From Trichobilharzia regenti (taxonomy: Eukaryota; Platyhelminthes; Trematoda; Strigeidida; Schistosomatidae), in contig OX235263.1 of the NCBI GenBank assembly GCA_944472135.2, forward strand, positions 30,495,379 to 30,559,378: a DNA stretch of 64,000 bases, in the 5' to 3' direction. Position 1 is the stretch's first letter. Every line of letters begins with the position of its first letter. Positions 44,901-54,477 of this stretch are shown one piece after another. The notes under the pieces are model-generated. The model made no database searches. It was given only the letters and a program-made list of their open reading frames with translations, and was not told where the DNA came from. The translations under genes and the position numbers were made by a program.

Positions 44901-47900
44901 CATAAAATGGACTCACACAAAAGACTTGGAAGATCTGGATTTCGCCGATGATATATGTCTGATTTCCCATAAACTGGAAGATATGCAAGTGAAAAGTAAC
45001 AAGTTGGCAGAAGAAGCATCAAAGATAGGACTTCACGTGAACATAGAAAAAACAGAGATGATGAAGATTCCTAGCCAACATCAACAGCAACAACAGACAA
45101 CAATCAGCATAAGTGGGAAGAACCTGAAAGAAACAACCTCCTTCACCTACCTGGGAAGCATCGTCTCAACTACAGGCGGAACTGACGAGGACATCAAAGC
45201 CAGAATCGGAAAAGCAAGACAAGCTTTCATTACTCTCAAATCTGTGTGGAGGTCAACAGCACTCAGCATCAAAAATAAGATCCGGATTTTCAACTCTAAT
45301 GTGAAGTCAGTGCTACTATACGGATCAGAGACTTGGCGAGTCATAAAGAGCATCTCAAACAAACTCCAAACCTTCATTAACAGCTGTCTCCGCTTAATAC
45401 TCAAGATCAGATGGCCAGAAAAGATCAGCAACAGGGATCTCTGGGAGCGAACCAATCAGGAACCGATTGTGAAACAAATAGGCAGAAAGAAATGGAGATG
45501 GATTGGTCATACGCTGAGGAAACCATCAAGTGACATCACTAGACAAGCCCTCGAATGGAACCCGAAAGGGAGGCGGCGAGTTGGTCGTCCAAGGGTGACT
45601 TGGAGGAGATCATGCGAGGAGGAGATGAAAGCATGTGGACAGACCTGGAGCAGGGTGAAAAAGTTGTCAGAAAACCGAAGGCAATGGAGGTGCGCAGCTG
45701 AAGCCCTATGTTCCTCTAGGAACTAAAGGATACAATAATAATAATAATAATAATAATAATAGGCCATAACTGTGTGCACTCAATTTTTAACGGTCAAATT
45801 AACATGTATCTTTTGTCTGAGGTATCGCAAGTTATCATGTGTTGCTCTGGCTTTTCAATTACAATCAGGAGTTCCATATGTCACACCTCTATTGGTACTT
45901 ACACAACACAAACTTTCTGACAACTTATAATGATTCACTTCTGTGGGTAGTTACAGATATATGATTAAGCCAATCTAGTAACATTACTAAGATCATTTAT
46001 TGTATAAAAGGCTTTTCTTTAATCTTCGAGTCCTTAGTGGAACATACGGCTTCAAGCTAGACTTTTGAAGTTTCAGTAGCAGTGGTGTTGTTTTACGAGT
46101 CGCGCTTCCGGTCACACATCGAACTTTTCAGGGCGTTTAGGCGTGCGTCGGATGGAGAATAGAAACCACCGACTCACAATGCACTGTCGCCTAGGCAACT
46201 GTGCCACGCAAAACATACTGTAAATATATAGTTACTGATCATCAGGTGAATAGGTGTCATTTGGGTAGACTGTACGTTATCACACAGTAAGGTGTTTTCT
46301 CGGTTTTCTACTTATCGTGGTTAAGATACTTCTTCCCTGAGTAGATCTACAGACAGCCTTTAATCTAGCTGGGTTTCATATCTAACTGAATTATTAGGTA
46401 TGACCAACCTACCTGTGCTGATTTATTTAGAACAAAAATCATGATTCCCACCAAAAAGCAGAATAAAATTATTACAAATTAAAACACGATTACAGTTCGC
46501 AGAAGTCTTGCAAACAGTTACTCTATCACAACTGAGTGATGGAGAAAAGATACGAGATAGCATAAAAACGATAACTGGATCAGAATTTCATGCTAGTTAG
46601 AAATAGATTGTGATCTTCAGAGTGGCAGAAAATGGTTTTTAACATATCTGACTTCATAGACGACTCCCATACGAGCCTAGACATCTGACCTGTTGAGTAC
46701 TGAATGTGGTGATGCCATCACTCACCAAAATGTAAATACACTTAGTCGACGATCCCCATGTCGGACGAAACACGCGTCTCAGATTCCACTGTTAACTTCC
46801 ACCGTAAGAAAAATCAAAATCAGTGTTCTTAACGAACACACACTTTATCGACAATCATAATATCCATCTCCATTACTATTGGTAGTCATTATACAATGGT
46901 ATATTCATTTGACCGATAGTTGTTAGCTACAAATAACGGTCAGTTTTGCATGGTTTAATCCCTAAGATCGATACAGATTAGAATGGGACCCCATGAATAA
47001 AGTTCAACGACTTAATTCCCGTACTTTCTAAAGACAGGGACACAAAACTCGTAAAACACTATTTTTAAGAATTTAATAAGTTATCTGTTCTATATTTCAT
47101 AATTTTGAGCATGACAAATTGCCAAAAACTGATAGCTAAGTTCTCGGAAACCCTTACCGAAAAAATCCTGTCTTTCTTAAAAGGCTTAGACTTAGCTGAA
47201 CAAAGTAAACAGCTGCCTACAATACTCTACCCACGAAACATGTTGAAGCTGCATTCGTATTTTTAGTATTATAATACATACCTTTCGTACTGCATTGATC
47301 TTTTCCTCAAGTAAAGCATTGCAACACATTGTTCTGGGAAACCGCGTATACACGAACTTTTCTCCAGGTTAATACCATCAGTAGTTGCGTCGGTACCAGT
47401 AATTCCCAAGTTCCGGGTTAATGGTCGCCATTTCTGTTCTAACCATCCAATAACTTTATCCAGTTCACGAAACCAACAGCCGCAATCTGGGTAGTTGTCA
47501 TCTAAATACTAAATGAATAACTATTGTAGACACTATTTTCAGGGATTTAAATAGAAAGAATCAAAATACTCTTTAACACGAAGAGAATTACTATAGTCGT
47601 AAAAGCGACCGTGACTCGAGTGACAAAACCCTAAGAAAATCTAAAGAAAGATGCCACTAAACAGAATTCAGTTGAGCACTGAAATTATCCTGGCGGATTA
47701 GGTCAGTGTTGAGATAGAGAAATGTCAGTGACACTAAAGCTGTCGACGCAATAATTTTATACACTGAATTCAGTCTAAATTTCAACGTGTTGTGCAACTA
47801 TTTTTATCCATGACAAGCTGATATGATACATAAACACCCAATAGAATTCATCACAAAATATTTTATTTAAAGTGATTTTCTATTCTCACACCTACAGATT

Positions 47901-50345
47901 GACTTATCAAGTTATGTTTATCTAATTTTACACCCTGTTAAACATTCAAATTATTCTCAGGTACTAATTCATCTGTTAATATGATAAAGCGAAAGATTTG
48001 TACTTTGCTGAAACTTGTCTTTACGAACCACTATTTGAAAGATGGAAGCCTAAGCCAACGTGCCTCAGCTCTACATTAATATACACGTCATCAGTAAACA
48101 TTACTGTATAACGCTGAGACTTTATCAAACAAAATTTACCCATAATGAAGAGGAAATCAAAGCTATTTTAGGAAAAGACCCTCTCGGATCACTTATTATA
48201 TATTGAGCGAATTAGGAAGTTAGTTCCAAACGAAGAACCCAACAAATAAAGTAATTGCAACTTTGTATTGTTTCCCAACATGTTATGAAAAAATGTGGGA
48301 CAACAAATATAAATTGCCTTTGAATAAATGCGTTCAAGTCAAAATACATTGAAAACAATAATAATTGTATATGACGAATGAAGTAGAGCAGTTACTTATC
48401 AATAATGGTGTTAGTGTGACGTTCTGGGCAACATGTCTTTAAGAAAAATCTTATTTGCCTATTGTTAAGAATCTCTCTACACCATGATGTAAAGGGAACA
48501 CAAGAATATTTTAGCTTTCACAGTGGTGAGACGTTATTTTTCATTGTATTTATCTACTTTCCTGTTGGCTTTCTTACACACCGCACACAAAAATAATAGT
48601 TCGAGTAGAAACAATGCATACCTTTTGAATATATGCCTTGTCAAGTGACTTGGGCCATACTAGTAAGGGTAGTCCATGTGAACGGAATAAAGAGGCTTCA
48701 CATGTTAAAGTTTGAGGAAAACGAGGGATAGAAACATTACTCAATTTACAAACAACAAGATCAACTTCAGAGGGATTTGCAACACCTTGATGACTCGAAT
48801 CACCTGAGTTTTCACAATTCTTTAGAAATTCATTTGGATTTTCTCGTATATACAGATGAATACGACTTTGGCCACTCATGACAAGAAGTTCGCTTGAATC
48901 GGGAGGCATGAGTAGAAGCTGTGCTGATGTGGACTTGAATAAAAAAGGAGAGTACAGTGCTGCCTGCTTCTGTCGACAATCATTAATATATAGTTTCTGG
49001 GATTCTAAGAAATAAAAGGATAGAAAAACACAATTAATGAAGTCGAAAAATGAAAATCAATAAACGTAATGAAAAATTCAAGTAGCAAGAGTAGAAGAGT
49101 AGCGCTCGATAGAAGTGGGACACAAGATAGAATTTGATAGGGAAAAGATTCTAAAGAACGGTTTTATTTCATTTAAAGAAAGACTGACTACATGAGCCCT
49201 ACATAAATGAGTGGATCCCAAAAGTTTGAGGGTGTGATGTTAGCTGACGGAATACAAGTTCTCACTAATGAATACATAGATATGTCTCACTAATTTATCA
49301 CACATGATCTAAGTTCCCGATTGTCTATATCGTATTATGGAGAGGGTAACAAGTGATTTGCAAATGTTTCCCATACACACAACACTGCGACGGTATGTGA
49401 AAAAATACATACGTATGTGAGGTATACACAGTGTTTAACAAAATTACACCAATATTTGTAAGTCTGAGGTCCTATTTCGATCAAAACTCATGCAATTTCT
49501 TTTATTATATTTTGATGCGATTCATGATTCATATGATAAGACAGTTTTTATAGACAGATAACCTTTTTATGCATAAACCTTTATTACTTAAATTTCGACT
49601 AGTCTCCCTGCAGAAGCTCCGACCAGTTTGCCGAACGAAAAGTTTGCATTTACTCATTACAATTTCGTTGAGTTTTAAAAAAATATAATTTTTACATATG
49701 TCTAGTTCTATTCAGTTAAATCTTAATCACAGTTTATATGAAGTATCTTGTGTTCCGCTTTAGACTTTGTCTCCAGATACCAATATCTTATTTTTCAAAT
49801 ACGTTGGTATAGGTTAAAAGGTTACTCGGTGTTCACAGCCAGAATTGAAAAATTGATACACAAACTGGCAGAGAACTACGGTTCACTGGACTAAATTACG
49901 AAAGTAGATAAACCGGCTTTTCTTCAATCTAATGTCAGCAAATATAAGGGATACAGGCATCCAGTTATAATAATATCAACTGGTTCACAGCAACTCTGTC
50001 ACAAGAAAATACACCACAAGTGATGAAAAACCAAGATATTTATTTAAAAGGACAACAAGAATGTCTGAAATACAACTCAGAAGTTAAGTAGAAGCTTCAT
50101 AGTGTAATGGAAGTACATCCATAGTTATAGGAATATAACAACAGAAATAATAGGGGTGACTTGGGAGGGTGCTATCAAGTTAACGACTTGGAGTCACTTT
50201 TGATATTGGATATGTACGATACAAAAAAAACATACCTTCGTCATCTGCATCGAATTTATCTCCTCCATAGTATGAAGGCTTTTCAGTTCGCGCAACCTTA
50301 ACGTCCTGAGAGATTAGAACGTTTTCCCATTTGAAACCTTACCAT
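28614..50345 (-). CDS. UTP3: Sas10/UTP3-like small-subunit processome protein, ten exons
   Basis: Exons on minus: 50345-50343 (ATG only), 50305-50236, 49004-48622, 47508-47282, 40774-40675, 39618-39458, 36018-35970, 32919-32876, 30068-29918, 28817-28614. All junctions are GT-AG and all phases agree; total 463 codons, close to the usual length of about 480. The C-terminus is the Sas10 domain: RNKGIVKYRHKRERNPRVH, RHKFRKATIRYRSR, VRKEEKPYGGELKGIR. Residues of exons 4-6 (AMLYLRKRSMQYER, HRELVEHHKERL) fit the Sas10/Utp3 core. An acidic stretch (ESEYDEEESLTSD) precedes the C-terminal domain. Sas10/UTP3 acts in the nucleolus in 18S rRNA processing. The first intron is 37 nt; the others are 1-6.5 kb and hold transposons. 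The middle is very divergent, so only the last two exons are certain homologues. Confidence 0.85.
29136..29310 (+). repeat. tRNA-derived SINE, copy 2, in intron 9
   Basis: tRNA-like head of about 75 nt (A box in TGGCACAGTGGTTAGG, B box GGTTCGAGCCC at 29187-29197), a short body, then a tail from 29258 starting GCTGAAAATTCCATACTTGT that resembles the 3' end of the CR1-type LINE at 53412-53462. A-rich simple sequence follows. Confidence 0.8.
29918..30068 (-). CDS. UTP3: UTP3 exon 9 (acidic linker)
   Basis: Acceptor TTGTTTCAG, donor AAAGAG/GTTAGT. Encodes an Asp/Glu/Ser-rich stretch (SDISGHLSDGDNTESEYDEE) and ends NRPISKE, matching the RAITYQ-type sequence before the Sas10 C-terminal domain. Confidence 0.85.
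30254..30559 (-). mobile_element. Short retroposon with 13-bp target duplication
   Basis: GCTCTACAATTAT occurs at 30241-30253 and 30560-30572. The 306-bp insert is GC-richer than its surroundings. On minus it ends in TTTAAATAAATA, a LINE/SINE-like tail. It is a 5'-truncated or non-autonomous retroposon of unknown family in intron 8. Confidence 0.8.
31010..32165 (+). pseudogene. Penelope-like element: reverse transcriptase and GIY-YIG fragment
   Basis: RT region: LPLPKNELKQLLLMCTKDVQ, IDGVAMGNPLGLILVDIFM, RYVNDTFVI (active-site YVDD changed to YVND, codon 31258-31260), FLDMGIQ and a HRKETW end motif; then SDRVRKLGPEEKIEEEL. From about 31880 the nuclease part has TYIGRTKRR, the GIY-YIG signature. 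Several frameshifts and stops. It lies in intron 8 of UTP3 in antisense to the gene. 5' truncated. Confidence 0.85.
32876..32919 (-). CDS. UTP3: UTP3 exon 8
   Basis: 44-nt exon: TTTTTTTTCAG acceptor, GCCAG/GTAATT donor, encoding KSLRTTDHYDSDA. Phase 0 in, phase 2 out, matching its neighbours. Confidence 0.75.
33402..33791 (-). repeat. 36-40 bp direct repeat bracketing the 3' end of a Penelope-like element
   Basis: The stretch around AAATATTCCCATAGGAAAA is present at 33402-33441 and 33752-33791. The roughly 310 bp between them include, on minus, a GCCTGATGAGATCTAATTG segment that resembles Penelope-like 3' ends. The repeat could be a terminal direct repeat or a target duplication. Confidence 0.6.
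33930..34400 (-). pseudogene. Penelope-like GIY-YIG endonuclease fragment
   Basis: On minus: FATSMCIYQFNCTCGDSYVG (GIY-YIG core with Cys pair), then after a stop LSQRVSEHPPSWFGKK and SGHVVEKTKAFKVIHR. This nuclease would nick target DNA for reverse transcription. The reverse transcriptase part is absent. Lies in intron 7, same strand as UTP3. Confidence 0.75.
35100..35680 (+). mobile_element. RTE-like LINE 3' end (CAGT-tail family), best copy
   Basis: DNA-level coding remnant: EAMKLHRLKWLGHVL-like sequence, then WRQLV-MAQN, then a 3' UTR with CTCAAACTGCTGCACACCTG and a CAGTCAGTCAGTCAG end at about 35660-35675. Other copies: 5210-5660, 42600-42875, 5945-6035, and the minus-strand 41985-42130. 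Confidence 0.65.
35970..36018 (-). CDS. UTP3: UTP3 exon 7
   Basis: 49 nt: acceptor AATTTTAG, donor AAAAG/GTAAGT. Encodes HALLPVNEVKNIKQK; phase 2 in, phase 0 out. Confidence 0.75.
36595..38245 (-). pseudogene. CR1/Jockey-type LINE fragment, minus copy
   Basis: On minus: GVPQGAVLSPFLFSFFLHDL, KYADDLTVSLPV (active-site YADD) and a C-terminal region to ETYDLVCC, nearly the same as the plus copy at 51.3-52.7 kb. Stops lie after NPSKC and after LYCSP. 5' truncated near 38245. 3' UTR to about 36600 with an (ATT)n tail. It lies in intron 6 of UTP3. Confidence 0.85.
38878..38934. repeat. (AT)n microsatellite
   Basis: An uninterrupted AT dinucleotide run of about 57 bp in intron 6. Confidence 0.95.
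39458..39618 (-). CDS. UTP3: UTP3 exon 6
   Basis: 161 nt: acceptor CTCCTTAG, donor CAATG/GTAAGA. Encodes ERLSCLAEDAGFFNVVGNRL and continues to SISDPVVKEQ; phase 0 in, phase 2 out. Confidence 0.8.
40020..40200 (+). repeat. SINE-like fragment in intron 5
   Basis: A tRNA-like region without a clean B box is followed by GTCTCAAACTAGGATGAAAT, the block shared with the 4590-4790 SINE. Diverged. Confidence 0.4.
40675..40774 (-). CDS. UTP3: UTP3 exon 5
   Basis: 100 nt: acceptor TATTCTACAG, donor CAAA/GTAAGC. Encodes YASLLQSYFTHRLQYTPAFH and HRELVEHHK. Phase 2 in, 0 out. It fits the HPVI-RLV region of the Sas10/Utp3 core loosely. Confidence 0.8.
41370..41660 (+). repeat. tRNA-like SINE, another family
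   Basis: A TAGTCTAGGTGCTCGACT segment (A-box-like) and B box GGTTCGAACC near 41448-41457, spaced as in a tRNA gene, then a body of about 190 bp. The acceptor stem does not pair, so it is not a tRNA gene. Confidence 0.5.
41985..42130 (-). repeat. LINE 3' tail (CAGT-tail family), minus
   Basis: The reverse complement contains CTTGAACTTCCGCACATTTG and TGCAAAGTTCTATG with a GACAGAC tail, matching the 3' UTR at 35620-35675. Confidence 0.5.
42600..42880 (+). repeat. LINE 3' end (CAGT-tail family)
   Basis: It starts with GGTGACATAGCTCAAAAA, shared with 35435, and ends CCTTGAAAATTCAGTCAGTC. Confidence 0.6.
42930..43080 (+). repeat. Dispersed repeat shared with 59530-59700
   Basis: The two regions share GATCTGGCTAGCAA and CTGGCTGAT segments and a GAACGGCT/GAAACAACT counterpart. 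Probably a diverged SINE. Confidence 0.4.
43948..45755 (+). mobile_element. RTE-type LINE, 5'-truncated, open RT frame
   Basis: The frame is open from 43948 to 45726. The apurinic endonuclease domain is missing. The 3' end is an (ATA)n run at about 45733-45755, as in RTE elements. Lies in intron 4 of UTP3, antisense to the gene. Other copies: 26085-27830 and 60290-61390. Confidence 0.85.
44083..45726 (+). CDS. RTE-type reverse transcriptase ORF
   Basis: 547 codons without a stop. Motifs in order: KTPGPDGIPAEALK, YLFKLPKKGD, WRGIMLLSIPSK, RPEQDGFR, YLNFIDFENAFDSVDRE, GVRQDCLPSPMIF, LDFADDICLISH (FADD at 44941-44952), TYLGSIVS, and a C-terminal zone with WRWIGHTLRKP and RVGRPRVTWRRS. It copies its own RNA onto nicked target DNA. 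In the GVRQGCLLSP motif the Gly after Gln is Asp, which probably weakens it. The GTG at 44083 is only the first possible start; the real protein began upstream and is truncated. Confidence 0.9.
   Translation: MEQRKHWAEHFKRLLNRLSPTTRPTIPTTEAELPVNTDPPTKSEVLNAIKMLKAEKTPGPDGIPAEALKIDPQTTADLMTPLLEKVWKEGKVPEDWENGYLFKLPKKGDLSQCKNWRGIMLLSIPSKILSRMILERIKQASLDEKLRPEQDGFRRNKSCVDQIATLRIITEQSLEWQSPLYLNFIDFENAFDSVDREVIWQLLRYYGVPSTIIHLTQQLYDNAACQVIHNGKLTEAFEVRTGVRQDCLPSPMIFLIAVDWIMRQTARGDEETGIKWTHTKDLEDLDFADDICLISHKLEDMQVKSNKLAEEASKIGLHVNIEKTEMMKIPSQHQQQQQTTISISGKNLKETTSFTYLGSIVSTTGGTDEDIKARIGKARQAFITLKSVWRSTALSIKNKIRIFNSNVKSVLLYGSETWRVIKSISNKLQTFINSCLRLILKIRWPEKISNRDLWERTNQEPIVKQIGRKKWRWIGHTLRKPSSDITRQALEWNPKGRRRVGRPRVTWRRSCEEEMKACGQTWSRVKKLSENRRQWRCAAEALCSSRN
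45760..47281. other. Intron 4 remainder
   Basis: No frames of note. A GGACGAAACACGCGTCTCAG block at about 46765 resembles the 3' part of the schistosome SINEs. Confidence 0.35.
47282..47508 (-). CDS. UTP3: UTP3 exon 4
   Basis: 227 nt. The acceptor that keeps the frame is CATTCATTTAG at 47509, 7 nt upstream of a second AG that would not. Encodes YLDDNYPDCGCWFRELDKVI, EQKWRPLTRNLGI and AMLYLRKRSMQYE; donor AAAG/GTATGT. Fits the L...L..PL and YL..K...Y parts of the Sas10/Utp3 core. Confidence 0.82.
48622..49004 (-). CDS. UTP3: UTP3 exon 3
   Basis: 383 nt: acceptor TTATTTCTTAG, donor CAAAAG/GTATGC. Encodes SQKLYINDCRQKQAALYSPF through LPLLVWPKSLDKAYIQK; phase 1 in, 0 out. I see no family motif here, so this part could be lineage-specific. 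Confidence 0.8.
50236..50305 (-). CDS. UTP3: UTP3 exon 2
   Basis: 70 nt: acceptor ATCTCTCAG, donor GAAG/GTATGT. Encodes DVKVARTEKPSYYGGDKFDA then DDE, similar in place and type to the SYY...VDDF N-terminus of UTP3 proteins. Confidence 0.75.
50306..50345 (-). CDS. UTP3: UTP3 start codon exon and 37-nt intron
   Basis: ATG at 50345-50343 is followed at once by GTAAGG; the intron 50342-50306 ends CTCTCAG. Small first introns are typical of schistosome genes. The start was chosen because phase 0 matches exon 2; an alternative start further upstream is possible. Confidence 0.6.
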
Positions 50346-51240
50346 TGTAGAGACTGAAGAACGCAATATTTTGTTAGTACCACGAGTTATAGTTGGATAT
50401 CTGTCTTTTGCAATTGAAATGAGGATTTAAACAGCCGATGTAAATTGCCAACATTGAAGAATATATGTTCAAATACCCGGGAACCAAAGTATTTATCTCT
50501 GCAGAACCTTACCACGCTTCGAAGTAGCGTGAAGACCGTTTTTGCCACACGAAGTTAAAATAACTCAAAGTCTGTGTCCAATATCCAATATCGTTTTTAT
50601 GGGTTATTGTAAGCCAGTTTGATTTCTCTGTGTTCACTTCTTGGTTGTGAAACAAACAATCCTGATCTTCTGCGTAGTTCGTCCCACCACTCAACTCCAA
50701 AAGAAATGGGGCTGAGATTAATTATGTTATTTGTAGTATGCAGTGTGTTAAGACCGTTTTGCTACTGCGAATGGTGTTGATTCTCTCACCAGTTAGTCCT
50801 CCAGTATCATAGTCAAAGGAAAGATAATATCAACAGATGTGATTTGTGTAGGTTATACAGACCAAAGGACAGAAAAAGAAATAAGGAAAACACAAAAACA
50901 GGCAGCAATTGAAATTTGAAGTTGATTTATATATATGCATATAATGTCAGTTATAATGGTCTAATGGACTTGATAGTTGAAGTAGTCAGGAGAGTAAAAC
51001 AAGAGAGAATATGTACAAGTTAAATGGTGGCTTTATATGTCTACTCATTATTAGTGAATGAGATTTTAAGAGGATAGACTGTTTGGAAGCAGTCACTACG
51101 TGGCTGTCCAGCTTTTGCATAAGTTTGTCCACGATCGTTGCCATAGCTAAATCCGCTGGTAGAAAGTTTGAGGGACTCTAAACTCGTAATGGAAAGAAAC
51201 AGGGACGCACGTGATGCTTTGCCCTTCGGCAGGCTCTCCT
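50346..51240. other. Upstream region of UTP3
   Basis: Expected to hold the promoter and 5' UTR of the minus-strand gene. A second donor-like GTAAGG on minus (about 50507) ends a 63-codon frame at 50509-50700, perhaps an upstream exon. At 51041-51253 an unexplained minus-strand frame abuts the LINE start. Confidence 0.35.
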
Positions 51241-51248
51241 TCAGGTAT

Positions 51249-52714
51249 TTCATCGTTTCAATACTTCTGATGTTCTTAAATGTTTGAAATCTCTTAAACC
51301 TTCCCAGAGTCTAGGCCCTGATGGTATACCTGCCATTGTTTTAAAGAAATGTGCTGATATTTTAAGTAACCCACTTACAAGCATTCTCAATACTTCTTTT
51401 TCTAATAATAATGTACCTTCTCTGTGGAAAGATATTAAAATCATCCCTGTACCCAAGTCTGGTTCTGGAGATAGTGTTAAGTTTAGACCAATTGCCATTA
51501 CCTCTCCTTTCTTGAAACTGATGGAGAAATTACTCTTACAAAAACTCATTCCCTCCCTAAGCTTCTCAAATGATCCAAAGCAGTTTGCTTACAAACAGGG
51601 TAGAAGTACTTTGGATGCTGCTGCTGTGTTTCATCACAACATTGTATCCTCCTTAGACAAAGGGGCCAAGTATGTCCGTTGTACTTTCCTTGATTACACA
51701 TCTGCTTTTGACTCTGTACCTAGAGGCCTTTTGTTAAACAAGCTTAGCCTTACACAAACTGAGTCCTGGGCTATCAACTGGCTGCACTCTTACTTCTCCA
51801 ATAGGATGCAGTACACGGTATATAATGGTGTAGCTTCCTCTCCTTTGCTTACTGAAGCTGGTGTTCCTCAGGGTGCTGTTCTCTCGCCGTTTCTCTTTTC
51901 CTTCTTCTTACATGACTTACCTCTCTCAGACGAAATCAACTTCGTCAAATATGCAGATGACCTGACTGTTTCGCTTCCCGTTAAGTCTCAGTCAGACTGC
52001 TTCAAATTAAATAGCTTCCTGTCGGACATCAGTCAGTGGTCTAAAATAAATGGCCTAACGCTGAATCCCTCAAAATGCCAGACTGTCGACTTCTCCTTTA
52101 GGCATAAACGAGATCTACAAACACTAGTAAGCACTCATGATGTCTGTAGAATCGAGGGGACTATAATTGAAACAAAGTCTAATGCAAAATACCTCGGATT
52201 AGTTATATCTTCCGACCTTACTTGGTCATCTCATATCCAAATGATTTCCAAGAAAGTGTTTCGTCTAACCTACTACATTAAGAAACTCAGACTAACTGGA
52301 GTCCCTCAACCTCTGCTTACACAATTTGTCAACTCTCGTATCCTACCTATTCTACTTTACTGTTCCCCGTTAGTCTTTCCTGGGTTACTGAAAAAGGATT
52401 ATACCATCCTGAGAAGGATGTTGAAGGTAGTTAGCAGGACTAGCGGTGTAAAACTCAGTCAGCTCGTCACAACATTAGTGGATAAGCATCTGAATACATG
52501 TGAGAAATGGTCTAAAACCATACTCTCTGACCCCCAACACCCCCTCTATTCCCAACTCTCTCCCTGCATCTCATCAGGTAGAACCAGAAATCAGTATAAA
52601 ATAATATATGCTCGCACAACCAAGTATAGGAACTCAACGATACCATATTTGGCCCGTGTTCTAAGTGACAGAGACAATGTTAGGCGTGAAACCTATGACT
52701 TGCTTTGTTGTTAA
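51249..52714 (+). CDS. CR1/Jockey-type LINE reverse transcriptase
   Basis: The frame is open from about 51249 to the stop at 52712-52714. Motifs: KPSQSLGPDGIPAIVLKKC, IPVPKSGSGD, FRPIAITSPFLK, FAYKQGRSTLDA, FLDYTSAFDSVPR, AGVPQGAVLSPFLF, KYADDLTVS (YADD at 51950-51961), SWAINW, and a C-terminal region ending ETYDLLCC. It reads as catalytically complete from finger to thumb; the endonuclease and ORF1 are missing through 5' truncation. Confidence 0.9.
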
Positions 52715-53481
52715 TAACATAATTTTGGCCCTTGTTTTTTTCCCCCTTACACTCTCTTATTTGTACTCTATAGTGAACAACCTTCTTAAACATACTTAGC
52801 TGCTTAAAATTATTATCATTGGCTTACATTTTTATTCTTTATTCTATTCCTTCTTTGTACATCTACTGGGTCCGACTATATTATCACTATGATTATTAAA
52901 AATTGTCCCGTCATTAACCATCATGTAACATTAGTTTTGTGGTTGTTCTTTGTTCGGCACTATTTAACTGACAATCTTGTTTGTTATTGCCACTATCACC
53001 ATCTTAAAAATTTTGTATTATGCATGATTCCTCACACTGCCACTACAAACAACCGCATTAGTACTGACAAAAAAAAAACCTGAAATGTTTATCTTATGAT
53101 TGCTTAGTGTTGTTCAATCAAATTAACTGATCATCTTGGCTATAAACATTTTTTTAAGAACATCTCATAATTTCCCGTATGATTATAGCTGTTACTGTTC
53201 ACCACGCATACACATATCGTAGCTTCCACTAACTAATACTGAAATATTTTTTTTCATTATTTGTGTTGATCTTCTTTTTTTACTCAGTATTTTTATTTGC
53301 ATTTTTTTTGGTTATTTCTTTCTTTTTTTTTTTTTTATTATATTTTTTATTTTTTTTTATAATACTCCTTTTAAATGTACGATGAAATTAGATGCAATAT
53401 TGTAGATATGTGCTGAAAATTCCACACTGTACCACAAGTACTGTTTCTGGAATAAAGCGAAATTGTTATGTTATGTTATGT
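51249..53481 (+). mobile_element. CR1/Jockey-type LINE, 5'-truncated
   Basis: The RT ORF is followed by a 3' UTR of about 740 bp ending in a GTGCTGAAAATTCCACACTG tail and GTTAT repeats at about 53463-53481. The 3' end is the same as in the 36.6-kb copy. No poly(A) is seen; CR1-group elements end in short repeats. Confidence 0.85.
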
Positions 53482-54142
53482 TTGCACGATGAAGCCCTTA
53501 TTTGCTCAATGGAAGAACACCTTTGTTTGATTGATTGTGGTCATTTATAATCCTTTAGGCAGAAGTTAAGTCATACTTAAGCCGCTGGTGGCCAAATGTG
53601 AGTAAGGCTAATTTCTTTAGCCGTTAATCACATTGTTTCTTCCAGAGACACATCACCCCTTTTGACTTTTTCCCAAAGGATCGCGTGCCTTCTAAGCAGT
53701 GAGAGCGCAGTGGTACTGAGCAAGTTGTGGCATGATGTATGTTCTGTACAATTTAAGAAAGAGCTCACGAGTGAATGCACCTGTCTATGCGTTAGTGTAT
53801 GACCACATATTCTCTCGCTACATATCCCGTGTAATTCACATTTGTGCCCATTTTTCCGTCATAAATGGACTTAAGCCACGCTCTAATGTTGTAGTATCCA
53901 ATAAGATGCTGAAGTAAAAGACGGCTGTTAAAGCTCCACCTACACGCATCTTCAGTATACTCAGTTCTTTTTCAAGTGAATTCATCAGATAATTTGCTGT
54001 CACTCGTTCTGACATGGTACACCGGCAGCTCGCTAATATCTGAGCTAATTATTTACCAAACTCCCAACTAGTTAAGCAGACCACGATCAATTTCTAGTGA
54101 ACCAAGTAGCCGCCACAAGAGAAGCGTGAGACGTATCAAATG
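53482..54142. other. No gene recognised
   Basis: Between the LINE and the BEL element; only short frames. Confidence 0.4.
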
Positions 54143-54147
54143 TAGCT

Positions 54148-54477
54148 TGTAAGCCACGTCTCGTAAACCGTCAATTCCCAGCTCTTGCTACACTGGGACT
54201 CACGCGGTTCCTTGAAGTTTCTCAGAAACGCTTAGTAATAACGGACGCAAAACCAAAACACCGATTGGCTACTCGAGAATTCTTTATTGTAACACCAACA
54301 TATAGGCAGCTTTAAATTAAGTTTTAACTAGGGTTTCTGACAGTTGTCTCCTGACTTCTTTTTGAACAGCGACCGATGAGACGATGACTGTCGTATTGAT
54401 GCCTCCGCGAAAATTGGGGAAGTTGGTTTTGAGCAAACAACCATGAATTGATCGTTCAATCTTAAACTACATTGACA
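54148..54477 (-). repeat. BEL 3' LTR
   Basis: 330 bp. On plus it reads TGTAAGCC to ATTGACA; the third base differs from the consensus TGTCAGCC. Confidence 0.9.

Noticed and set aside
44697..45455. Minus-strand frames under the RTE ORF
   Set aside because: Shadows of the plus-strand reverse transcriptase; no motifs of their own.
47499..47503. Acceptor AG directly before ATGACAAC for UTP3 exon 4
   Set aside because: It would put the exon out of phase with exon 3; the AG 7 nt upstream keeps the frame.
51041..51253. Minus-strand frame next to the CR1-type LINE as a twin-priming inversion
   Set aside because: I could not match it to any upstream LINE region, so the inversion is not supported.
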